16,704 nt of DNA from positions 1 to 16,704 of the forward strand of contig JAQUPC010000039.1 in assembly GCA_028716765.1 (NCBI GenBank). The letters are read 5' to 3'. Under the pieces are notes generated by a model. The model was not told where the DNA came from, ran no database searches, and saw only the letters and a list, made by a program, of their open reading frames with translations. Positions within the stretch are counted from its first letter, which is position 1. Each line of letters opens with the position of its first letter. The position numbers and the translations under genes were made by a program. The stretch comes from Alphaproteobacteria bacterium (GTDB lineage Bacteria > Pseudomonadota > Alphaproteobacteria > UBA9219). Positions 1 through 6,081 of the stretch are shown here, piece by piece.

Positions 1-169
1 CATTGTGTCTTTAGGCCGTTTGGATCGGGACGGTTTTTTCAGGAACATGGTTTACAATCCGGGGGTTGCAGGGCGGTCATTTTAAACCTTTTGCCTTACG
101 GTTTGGTTAAACTGGACAGGTCCGGCAAGGAGATGTAGTAAGGCGGACCAGATAATACCGAGGTTATCC
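1..169. other. Intergenic region upstream of secF, no recognisable gene
   Basis: This stretch precedes secF. In most bacteria secD lies directly upstream, but none of the three forward frames here looks like a SecD C-terminus: frame 1 stays open to a TAG at 136-138, but its translation is rich in Cys and Gly and shows no terminal membrane helix. A weak hairpin plus T-tract (16-39) is annotated separately. A possible secF promoter is TGGACA (113-118), a 17-bp spacer and TAGTAA (136-141); the -10 match is poor. Confidence 0.4.
16..39 (+). terminator. Weak candidate rho-independent terminator of an upstream gene
   Basis: CCGTTT (16-21) can pair with GGGACGG (27-33) through four Watson-Crick and two G-U pairs around a short loop, followed directly by six T residues (34-39). 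If real, it ends a transcript that begins outside the window, possibly secD, and implies that secF has its own promoter. The stem is short, so the call is tentative. Confidence 0.3.
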
Positions 170-1105
170 ATGCTTTTGCGCCCCCATCACTTTATCCCTT
201 CCGGCACCAAAATCGACTTTGTCGCCAAGCGCTGGTGGGCGTTCGGTATAACCATTCTTTTAATGGTTGTCACGGTCATCTCTCTTTTCGTGAACGGGCT
301 CAATCTCGGCATCGACTTCAAGGGCGGCATCCTGATCGAGGCCAAGGCGGAAAAGGCCATCGACGTAAGTTCGTTGCGCACGGAACTCGGAGCCCTTGGG
401 CTCGGCGAAGTCGAGCTGCAGGAATTCGGAAGTCCCAACGACGTGCTGATCCGCATTCAGCGGCAGGAAGGCGGCGAAGCCGAACAACAGCGCGCGGTAC
501 AGGCCGTGCGGGAAAAACTCGGCGGCGGCTACGAATACCGCCGCGTCGAAGTGGTGGGGCCGACCGTGGGCGCGGAATTGCTGCACGCCGGCATACTGGC
601 GACGGGGTTTGCCATTCTGGCCATCGGCGTTTACGTGGCGCTCCGGTTCGAATGGCAATTCGGGCTTTCCGCGTTTATGGCGACGCTGCACGACGTGTTC
701 GTAACCGTCGGCCTCTATTCGATCTTGCAGCTTGATTTCAACCTCACGGCCGTCGCCGCGCTTTTGACGCTGGCCGGGTATTCGATCAACGATACCGTGG
801 TCGTTTTCGACCGCATTCGCGAAACGCTGCGGCGGCAAAAAGCGACCGATTTGCGCGCGATCATCAACGATTCCGTGAACCAGACGCTTTCGCGCACGAC
901 GATGACGGCGGGCGCCACGCTTATCGCCCTTCTGCCTCTCGTGTTCCTCGGCGGGCCGACGCTCATCAATTTCTCGCTGGCGCTGACATGGGGCATCCTT
1001 GTCGGCACCTATTCTTCCATCTACGTCGCGGCGGCCTTTTTGCTGTACATGCCGCCGCTGCGCCGCATCGAGGCCGCGCAACCTGCGGCCAAGGGAGCCC
1101 GGTAA
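170..1105 (+). CDS. secF: Protein translocase subunit SecF
   Basis: SecF works with SecD in the inner membrane, using the proton motive force to help pull secreted proteins through SecYEG on the periplasmic side. The 311-residue product has the family layout: a first membrane helix at about 24-43, the GIDFKGG motif at 48-53 opening the periplasmic domain, VVGPTVGAEL at 128-137 leading into the second helix, the conserved YSINDTVVVFDRIRE segment at 204-218, and two final helices. Length is normal for the family. The ATG at 170 has only a weak ribosome-binding site. The TAA stop overlaps the ATG of tatA (TAATG), which suggests translational coupling. No secD is visible in the 169 bases upstream. 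Confidence 0.95.
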   Translation: MLLRPHHFIPSGTKIDFVAKRWWAFGITILLMVVTVISLFVNGLNLGIDFKGGILIEAKAEKAIDVSSLRTELGALGLGEVELQEFGSPNDVLIRIQRQEGGEAEQQRAVQAVREKLGGGYEYRRVEVVGPTVGAELLHAGILATGFAILAIGVYVALRFEWQFGLSAFMATLHDVFVTVGLYSILQLDFNLTAVAALLTLAGYSINDTVVVFDRIRETLRRQKATDLRAIINDSVNQTLSRTTMTAGATLIALLPLVFLGGPTLINFSLALTWGILVGTYSSIYVAAAFLLYMPPLRRIEAAQPAAKGAR

Positions 1106-1284
1106 TGGGCGAGTTCAGCCTCCTCCACTGGATTCTGGTGCTGGCGGTAATCGTAGTGCTGTTCGGCGCCGGAAAAATGCCGGATATTCTGGGCGATCTC
1201 GGCAAGGGCATTCGCGCTTTCCGCGAAGGCATGGAGCATAGGGACGGAAAGCCGGACGGCGGACACGGCCCGAAACAGCCCTGA
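1105..1284 (+). CDS. tatA: Twin-arginine translocase subunit TatA
   Basis: This 59-residue protein has the TatA/E architecture: a short N-terminus, one membrane helix (about residues 6-20), the hinge FGAGKMPD (20-27), an amphipathic helix (about 28-43) and a charged Gly-rich tail. TatA oligomers form the pore through which folded twin-arginine substrates cross the inner membrane. The start is supported by GGGAG 8 bases upstream and by the one-base overlap with the secF stop. TatB and TatC are not in the window, so they must be encoded elsewhere. The glycine just before the amphipathic helix and the short tail favour TatA over TatB. Pairing with secF groups two export functions in one transcript. 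Confidence 0.9.
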   Translation: MGEFSLLHWILVLAVIVVLFGAGKMPDILGDLGKGIRAFREGMEHRDGKPDGGHGPKQP

Positions 1285-1296
1285 CGCAAGCCGTTT

Positions 1297-1902
1297 CTAG
1301 CGCAAATAATACCAGTAAAGCCCCGCAAGCAGCCCTGTAAAAAGGAACGGCGCGAAGTGAATGTGGTCGCTGGACCCGGTCTCGACCGGCGGAGCGGAGG
1401 CAAGCCGACGCGCGTAGGCATAAGCCTTTTTAAGCCCCAGCCATCCCAGCCCCAGCCATGCGCCGATAACCCACGCCCATAAAGCGGGTTTCAGGCCGAA
1501 CGCCGCGACCGCCACGGCCGTCCATTTTGCGTCCCCCATGCCGAAGGCGTCGCGCTTGACCGCCGTATAATAAAGTTGATTGACGCCCCATAGCGCCATG
1601 GCCGCGCCGAAGCCGAAAAGCAGATGCCGGGATGCCAAAGGCCAATCGGCATAAAGCCCCTGCGCGGCCGTCGTCGCAAGAAGACCGGCAAGAACCAGGG
1701 GATCGGGCACGCGCCCGTCAACCGCATCGACCAATGCCGCGATGCCGAGCAGGATAAGAACAAGCGCGGGCACCCACCACGCCTCGGCGGGCAAGTCGAC
1801 GGCAAGCCGCGCCAGAGTCCCGGTCCCTTCGTGCGTCCAAAAAACGATAAAAGATTCGACGGATTGAAACAGGCGATCCGGGATGAAGCCGCCGTCCAGC
1901 AA
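1297..1902 (-). CDS. A24 family prepilin peptidase-like membrane protein
   Basis: The 201-residue product is mostly hydrophobic helices and carries the two aspartate motifs of A24 aspartic proteases: LVDAVDGRVPD around residues 58-67 and GMGDAK at 121-126 (the GxGD motif). Short enzymes of this type (CpaA/TadV-like) lack the N-methylation domain and cleave prepilins of type IV or Flp/Tad pili at the cytoplasmic face of the membrane. No pilin or pilus-assembly gene is in the window, so the substrate is unknown. The start is TTG, with a GGGGG tract about 8 bases upstream. The gene begins 3 bases after the stop of the DUF2786-like gene, so the two are probably cotranscribed. Its stop faces tatA across 12 bases. 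Confidence 0.8.
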   Translation of the reverse strand: MLDGGFIPDRLFQSVESFIVFWTHEGTGTLARLAVDLPAEAWWVPALVLILLGIAALVDAVDGRVPDPLVLAGLLATTAAQGLYADWPLASRHLLFGFGAAMALWGVNQLYYTAVKRDAFGMGDAKWTAVAVAAFGLKPALWAWVIGAWLGLGWLGLKKAYAYARRLASAPPVETGSSDHIHFAPFLFTGLLAGLYWYYLR

Positions 1903-1905
1903 GAT

Positions 1906-2400
1906 CTACCCCCGCTTCGCTTCCGCCAACCCCGTCAACGGCAAAGCGCCGTCATCGGGGGCTTCGCCGGCGGACCATTCGGGCGCGCTGGCGATCTGGC
2001 TGATGTCCCACAGCTTTTCCGCCGTCTCGCGCGCGAGCTGTTTCCACCGCTGAGCATCCGACTGGCTGAGATTCAGCTGCTGTTCCATCTCAAACGCGCG
2101 GCGGCGCCAAAAGTCGGCCTGCGTTGTCAGGCTTTGATTGTCGCTGCGCGTATCGTTGATCAATTGCTGCAGTTGCGCGATTTGCGCCTCAAGGTGCACC
2201 GCCTGCCCGGAAAACAGCGCGCGCGGAAGGGAAAAACGCGAGCGGTTCGTCGATGCGGCGCGGGCGAGATCGCCGAAGCTGAGCCCGTCGCGCGAAAGGA
2301 TCTGCCGCGCCTTGCGCACGGCGCCTACGGCCTCTCCCTCGTGGCTGGAGTCCGCAAGAGCCAACACCTTGTCCAGTTGATCGGTCTGCCGCTGGTTCAT
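1906..2400 (-). CDS. DUF2786-like N-terminus with coiled-coil protein, function unknown
   Basis: The first 45 or so residues (KVLALADSSHEGEAVGAVRK followed by ARQILSRDGL) resemble the DUF2786 domain, a short helical module of unknown function. Residues about 67-133 are rich in Gln, Leu, Glu and Arg with heptad-like spacing and probably form a coiled coil; the tail is acidic and Pro-containing. There is no signal peptide or membrane helix, so the protein should be cytoplasmic. It lies 57 bases downstream of the polymerase and 3 bases upstream of the peptidase gene. The ATG at 2400 has no clear Shine-Dalgarno. I would not assign a function; co-orientation with an SOS-type gene does not by itself place it in DNA repair. 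Confidence 0.7.
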   Translation of the reverse strand: MNQRQTDQLDKVLALADSSHEGEAVGAVRKARQILSRDGLSFGDLARAASTNRSRFSLPRALFSGQAVHLEAQIAQLQQLINDTRSDNQSLTTQADFWRRRAFEMEQQLNLSQSDAQRWKQLARETAEKLWDISQIASAPEWSAGEAPDDGALPLTGLAEAKRG

Positions 2401-2436
2401 GCTTTTGGCTTAACATAAAGCAAGGTGGTTGGACAG

Positions 2437-2459
2437 AGGGACGGAAAAAGCCGCTCCCT
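2437..2459 (-). terminator. Hairpin at the 3' end of the polymerase gene
   Basis: On the minus strand AGGGA-G-CGG pairs with CCG-TCCCT (8 base pairs, one bulged G) around a CTTTTT loop, overlapping the polymerase stop codon. The T-run is in the loop and not after the stem, so this is not a textbook rho-independent terminator; it could stabilise or mark the mRNA 3' end. Confidence 0.3.
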
Positions 2460-3693
2460 ACGAAAATTCCTTCATCTCCGGCACGCGCTGGAAGGCGATT
2501 TTGCTGGTCATGGAAGGCACATGCGCGCCGTAAGCGATCGTGCCCCGGCCATAGCGGGCGTTAAGCCTGTCGAGGACGGACGGCAGAACCCCGGTTTCAG
2601 GCCTGTCGAACAGGTCGAGCTGGTGCGCCTCGCAAGGCGTCAGATCGGCCAGCGTCACGCCGACGCGGAGCGGCCTGAGGGACGGCGCTCCTTGCCATAA
2701 CAGCATGAGAACTTTCAGCAAAAAGCCGGTGTCCTGCGTCTCCCGGAAACGCTGTTCCCGCACGTAATAGCCGAGTTCCTGCGTCCATTTGATGTCGAGG
2801 AGCAAGCGGCGGCAATAAAATCCCTCGTCGCGCAGCCGCTCCGCCGCGCGGCTCAGCAATTGCCGGATGACGGGCGTGGCGCGATCCATGCGCCGCTCGT
2901 CCGGCGGCAAAACGTGCTGATGCCCAAGACTCCGGCGCGGATGACGGGGGCTTGGCAAATCGGCTCCGTGCAGCAGGGCATGGAACCGCGCGCCGGGCAC
3001 ACCGCCCCAAACGCGGCGGAGCTTTGCCGCGTCCGCCGCCCACAGGCTCGCCATATCGCAAATCCCGGCAAGGCGCAGGCGCGCCGCCATGTTGGGACCA
3101 ATGCCGGAAAACGCCATCGGCTCGAGATGCAAAATGGCTTGCGGCAAATCGTAAAGCGGCAGAAGCGTCAGGCCGTCCGGCTTCTGCATGTTCGAGGCCA
3201 GCTTGGCGAGCAACTTGTTGCTGGCAACGCCGATGGAGCATGTCAGGCAAGCGCCCACGCGCTCACGCATCACGGCCTTGATTTTGCTGGCGAGTTGCCG
3301 CGCCGCTTCCGGCTCGCGCTGCACCCGGTCGAGGCGGCAGGCGACTTCGTCGATCGACAGCACATCCTCAACGGGCAGGCACGTTTCGATCGCCTCCAAA
3401 AAACGGTGATGATATTCGACGTACAGCCGCGGGCGCGCCTGAACGAGGCGCAATCCCGGGCAAAGCCGTTTGGCCTCGCGCACCATTGTGCCGGTCTTGA
3501 CGCCGAAGGCCTTGGCTTCGTAACTGGCGGCGATGGCGCAGGTGGTGTCCGCCATCATCGGCAGCACCGCGACCGGCTGGCCGCGCAGCGCCGGGTTCTC
3601 CTGCTGCTCGCAAGAGGCGAAAAAGCTGTTCATATCGAGAAACAGCCACCGCAAGCCGGCTTTGTCTTTGGGTACACTGCCCTCTATGTTCAT
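2458..3693 (-). CDS. Y-family translesion DNA polymerase (DinB/UmuC type)
   Basis: Y-family polymerases copy across damaged bases. From the ATG at 3693 the product is 411 residues. Catalytic carboxylates are present: D20 in FLDMNSFF and D115-E116 in SIDE. F25 is the likely steric-gate residue that excludes ribonucleotides. A helix-hairpin-helix-like GIGP sits at 197-200 in the thumb region. The C-terminal little-finger part ends with an ideal beta-clamp motif, QLDLF at 358-362, then LNARYGRGTI as in UmuC-like proteins. An upstream TTG (3729) is in frame but falls in the -35 element, so I prefer 3693. That ATG lies inside a LexA box, so SOS control is likely. No umuD, imuA or dnaE2 is adjacent. 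Confidence 0.9.
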   Translation of the reverse strand: MNIEGSVPKDKAGLRWLFLDMNSFFASCEQQENPALRGQPVAVLPMMADTTCAIAASYEAKAFGVKTGTMVREAKRLCPGLRLVQARPRLYVEYHHRFLEAIETCLPVEDVLSIDEVACRLDRVQREPEAARQLASKIKAVMRERVGACLTCSIGVASNKLLAKLASNMQKPDGLTLLPLYDLPQAILHLEPMAFSGIGPNMAARLRLAGICDMASLWAADAAKLRRVWGGVPGARFHALLHGADLPSPRHPRRSLGHQHVLPPDERRMDRATPVIRQLLSRAAERLRDEGFYCRRLLLDIKWTQELGYYVREQRFRETQDTGFLLKVLMLLWQGAPSLRPLRVGVTLADLTPCEAHQLDLFDRPETGVLPSVLDRLNARYGRGTIAYGAHVPSMTSKIAFQRVPEMKEFS

Positions 3694-3702
3694 GTTTTGT
3701 TC
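3688..3702. promoter_or_regulatory. LexA (SOS) box, GTTC-N7-GTTC
   Basis: The + strand reads GTTC (3688-3691), ATGTTTT, GTTC (3699-3702), an exact match to the direct-repeat LexA consensus known from alphaproteobacteria. It overlaps the -10 element and the ATG of the polymerase gene, a position where bound LexA would block transcription until DNA damage inactivates it. Confidence 0.8.
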
Positions 3703-3729
3703 TATACAGCGAGCAGGCTCCCGCGGCAA
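3701..3729 (-). promoter_or_regulatory. Promoter of the Y-family polymerase gene
   Basis: Read on the minus strand: -35 TTGCCG (3729-3724), a 17-bp spacer, -10 TATAGA (3706-3701). Seven bases separate the -10 from the ATG, placing the transcription start at or next to the start codon. With no Shine-Dalgarno upstream, the mRNA would be leaderless. Confidence 0.6.
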
Positions 3730-3774
3730 ACGAAAAGCCTGCCGGTACGTATTTAAAAAACTTTCGAAGCGTGC

Positions 3775-4083
3775 CTAGTTCTTTACGCAAACGGCGCAAG
3801 GAAGGGATATGTGGCCATCGGTCACCGAGTTCGTCCATGTTCCCCATACCCCGCCACCGCTTCCCGTTGTAACCGCGCTGCAAATAGCATTGGAAACGGT
3901 AGGGCTGATGGTGCCAAGGGCCGGAAACAAACCAACGCCTGTATAAGCCACGCTCCACCCGCTGGCACAGGTAGTTGTGCCCCACGCCGTATAGGAGCCA
4001 GCCCCGTCGGCAGCAACGGCACTCGGTGTCCGAACAAAAACGGTCATAAGAGCAAGAACGGCTAGAACAATATGACTGCGCAT
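3775..4083 (-). CDS. Small secreted cysteine-containing protein, paralog B
   Basis: The 102-residue product starts with a signal peptide: positively charged MRSH, a hydrophobic core, and a likely cleavage site after TPSAVAA near residue 25. The mature part is one module (residues 30-101) with cysteines at 39, 68, 96 and 99, ending in PCAVCVKN. The same module forms the C-terminal half of the neighbouring gene, with 60 of 72 positions identical by eye count. The even number of cysteines in an exported protein suggests disulfides. The start is chosen by TGGAGG five bases upstream and the signal peptide. I do not recognise a characterised family; Trp, Gly and Thr richness suggests a small beta-rich extracellular fold. 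It lies 80 bases downstream of its paralog. Confidence 0.75.
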   Translation of the reverse strand: MRSHIVLAVLALMTVFVRTPSAVAADGAGSYTAWGTTTCASGWSVAYTGVGLFPALGTISPTVSNAICSAVTTGSGGGVWGTWTNSVTDGHISLPCAVCVKN

Positions 4084-4163
4084 GAAGGCCTCCAGAACAG
4101 AAGAACGGCAACACCCGCCCATTGTGCCCGCAGAGTTAGCGGGATTTACGGATCCTAAAAAAC

Positions 4164-4637
4164 TTATTTGACGCACACCGCACAAGGAAGAGAAACATGG
4201 CCGTCGGTGACCGAGTTGGTCCACGTTCCCCAAGCTCCGCCACTGTCTCCGGTCGTAACCGCGCTGCAAACGGGATCAGCCGTCGTAGGGGCTATTGTAC
4301 CAAGGGCGGGGAACAAACCTACGCCCGTATAAGCCAAACTCCACCCGCTGGCGCAGGTGACAGTGCCCCACGCCGTATAGGAGAGTCCTTCCTGGCCCCC
4401 CGACATCGATTTCCACTTGCATCCGCTCGCACAATCCGCAGCATAAGGATCCGGATTATTAAGGGTGCAGACGACAAGAGTTGTATGATCATGCGCCATG
4501 CCGGACATGCCCAATACGGAGCATGGCTGGCCGGGCGCCTGGCTCGAGGGAATACCGGGCGCGACGGGCGGCACACCCCAGGAAAAAGATGGGCAGCCAA
4601 GGAAAACCAACGCAAATAAAACGAAACGGATGCGCAT
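4164..4637 (-). CDS. Secreted cysteine-rich protein, paralog A
   Basis: This 157-residue protein has an N-terminal signal peptide (MRIR, hydrophobic FVLFALVFLG, then CPSFSWG). Cys15 is preceded by FLG, a poor lipobox, so lipidation is possible but unlikely; cleavage after SWG (residue 21) is the alternative. A Pro-rich linker leads to a first segment with cysteines at 39, 57, 69 and 73, then the 72-residue module (86-157) shared with the downstream paralog, cysteines at 95, 124, 152 and 155. The start has GGAGG nine bases upstream. It looks like an exported, disulfide-stabilised surface or periplasmic protein. Function is unknown; no adjacent secretion or pilus gene gives a clue. Confidence 0.75.
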   Translation of the reverse strand: MRIRFVLFALVFLGCPSFSWGVPPVAPGIPSSQAPGQPCSVLGMSGMAHDHTTLVVCTLNNPDPYAADCASGCKWKSMSGGQEGLSYTAWGTVTCASGWSLAYTGVGLFPALGTIAPTTADPVCSAVTTGDSGGAWGTWTNSVTDGHVSLPCAVCVK

Positions 4638-4885
4638 GGGGAAACCCTCCGATAAAAGACCAACACAATATGCGCGATATTTCTTACTTACGTATTAAAA
4701 CCGTTCCGTTTTGTTTGCTCTGCCTGTTCGTTACGACCGTTCACTCTTGGTATGGCTTGGCTCTTATAGAAGTTAAGGCTTTCTTTTTTTCATTTTTCCG
4801 ATTTTCGCAACGGCCCGCATCGGCTAAGGTTCGCGTCTGCAACTCCCGCTGCTCTCCAGCAGCCGTCCTGCCCGGCCTCACGCTT
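4638..4885. other. Divergent intergenic region between the secreted paralogs and ispE
   Basis: About 250 AT-rich bases separate the divergent genes and should hold both promoters. TATAGA at 4765-4770 is a possible -10 for ispE but has no good -35 at 16-18 bp. No strong terminator, operator or RNA gene is evident. Confidence 0.4.
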
Positions 4886-5767
4886 ATGCCCGCCCTCCAC
4901 GCCTTCGCGCCTGCCAAGATCAACCTTTACCTGCACGTTACGGGCCGCCGCGAGGACGGCTATCATTTCCTTGATAGCCTCGTGGCCTTTACCAACATAG
5001 GCGATTCCCTGCGTCTTGAACCGGCGGCTGACTTTGATTTTACGCTCGAAGGCCCTATGGCCGCGCAATTGAGCTCCGGCTCCGTGGAAAACAATCTTGC
5101 CGTAAGGGCTTTACGCGCCCTGGCGCAGGAACTGGATCGTCCGCTCAACGTCAAAGCGACGCTTGTTAAAAACCTGCCCGTCGCCTCGGGCATCGGCGGC
5201 GGATCGAGCGATGCGGCGGCGGCCTTGCGCCTTTTGGCCGAACACTGGGGCGTTCCTTCTTCGGACTCCCTGTTGCGCCGGATCGCGGCGTCTCTCGGCC
5301 AGGACGTTCCGTGCTGCGTTGACGCCGCAACCTGTTATTTCCGCGACATCGGCAACGTCACGGATCCCGGGCCGGACTTGCCGCATACGGACATCGTTCT
5401 CGTCAATCCGAACAAGGCGTTGCCGACCCCGGACGTTTACAAAGCCTTCAAGGGAACCTTTGCCGCCCCGGCGCGGCTGACGCATGATCCCAAAAGCAAT
5501 GTCGAACTTGCGGGTATGCTGCACGAGCGCAGCAACAGCCTGACGGAAGCCGCCTGCCTGTTGATGCCGGAAATCAGGGATATCCTTGCGGCTTTGGCGG
5601 CCTCGCCCGATTGCCAGCTGGCCCGGATGTCCGGCAGCGGCGCGACGTGCTTTGGCCTTTATCCCAACCGTTCGGCATCGCGTCAGGCCGCGGCGCGTCT
5701 TTATGAGGACCATCCCGGATGGTGGGTCGTACCCGGTTTTCTGCCATACAGGGGAAATGCCGCCTAA
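4886..5767 (+). CDS. ispE: 4-diphosphocytidyl-2-C-methyl-D-erythritol kinase IspE
   Basis: IspE phosphorylates the 2-hydroxyl of CDP-methylerythritol with ATP, the fourth step of the non-mevalonate (MEP) isoprenoid pathway. The 293-residue product shows GHMP-kinase features: PAKINLYLHVTGRREDGYH near the N-terminus, with the catalytic-type Lys; the glycine-rich ATP loop PVASGIGGGSSDAAAALRLL, whose Asp is the catalytic base; and the third motif MSGSGATCFGLYP near the C-terminus. The frame is open far upstream, but homology begins at MPALHAFAPAKINL, so the ATG at 4886 is chosen; no clear ribosome-binding site precedes it. It appears to be transcribed alone. Confidence 0.93.
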   Translation: MPALHAFAPAKINLYLHVTGRREDGYHFLDSLVAFTNIGDSLRLEPAADFDFTLEGPMAAQLSSGSVENNLAVRALRALAQELDRPLNVKATLVKNLPVASGIGGGSSDAAAALRLLAEHWGVPSSDSLLRRIAASLGQDVPCCVDAATCYFRDIGNVTDPGPDLPHTDIVLVNPNKALPTPDVYKAFKGTFAAPARLTHDPKSNVELAGMLHERSNSLTEAACLLMPEIRDILAALAASPDCQLARMSGSGATCFGLYPNRSASRQAAARLYEDHPGWWVVPGFLPYRGNAA

Positions 5768-5870
5768 GCGGGCGAGTCTCTCCGCGCTGAATTTTTCCCC
5801 ATATCCGGATTCGGCTTTTGGAACAAAGACATAATGTTATAAAACTTAAGCCGTTTTCGTTAATTTTATT

Positions 5871-5893
5871 GCCCTGCAAAACTAAGGGCTTTT
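5871..5893 (+). terminator. Weak candidate terminator downstream of ispE
   Basis: GCCCT (5871-5875) pairs with AGGGC (5885-5889) around a 9-base loop, followed by TTTT. It lies about 100 bases after the ispE stop. The stem is short and the T-run brief. Confidence 0.3.
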
Positions 5894-6002
5894 ATGGTCA
5901 AGCCTCACGGAAAAACAAGAAATATCAATTAGTAAAACAAGGCTATCCACAGAATCACAGGAAAAATAGAGCGTTAATTTAGTTAACGGCCCAAATTCGG
6001 CG

Positions 6003-6031
6003 TTGACAGGGCCTGGTACCGCGCTCATCTT
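6003..6031 (+). promoter_or_regulatory. Possible promoter of the M23 peptidase gene
   Basis: TTGACA at 6003-6008 is a consensus -35 element. At 17 bp spacing the -10 would be CATCTT (6026-6031), which matches TATAAT at only three positions, so an activator may be needed or the call may be wrong. Confidence 0.3.
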
Positions 6032-6081
6032 TCGCCCGCTTTGCTCGACGTCAATAAACCAACCCCTGCAAGGAACTTCGT

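Larger units (their letters stand above)
5768..6081. other. AT-rich 314-base intergenic region before the M23 peptidase gene
   Basis: No gene or RNA gene is recognised. Visible elements are a weak terminator-like hairpin (5871-5893, separate entry); CTATCCACA (5943-5951), one mismatch from the DnaA box TTATCCACA; GANTC sites for CcrM-type methylation at 5808-5812 and 5952-5956; an inverted repeat CGTTAA-TTTAG-TTAACG (5972-5988); and TTGACA (6003-6008), a perfect -35, with only a weak CATCTT -10 at 17 bp. AT content is clearly higher than in the flanking genes. Confidence 0.5.

Noticed and set aside
260..1081. Long open frames on the minus strand opposite secF
   Set aside because: They run antisense to a clear secF, are rich in Arg and His as GC-rich shadows usually are, and match no family pattern.
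2860..3756. 298-codon open frame on the + strand over the polymerase gene
   Set aside because: It is antisense to conserved catalytic motifs of the polymerase and has shadow-like composition.
3775..4637. Secreted paralog pair as part of a prophage or mobile element
   Set aside because: No integrase, transposase, terminal repeats or phage structural genes are nearby.
4726..4742. Second GTTC-GTTC repeat as a LexA box
   Set aside because: The spacing is nine bases, not seven.
4481..4885. Upstream extension of the ispE frame to 4481
   Set aside because: The added residues have no IspE homology, would overlap the secreted paralog gene, and run through an AT-rich promoter-like region.
5972..5988. 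TTAA-N5-TTAA as a CtrA site
   Set aside because: CtrA sites need seven bases between the TTAA elements; I keep it only as an inverted repeat.
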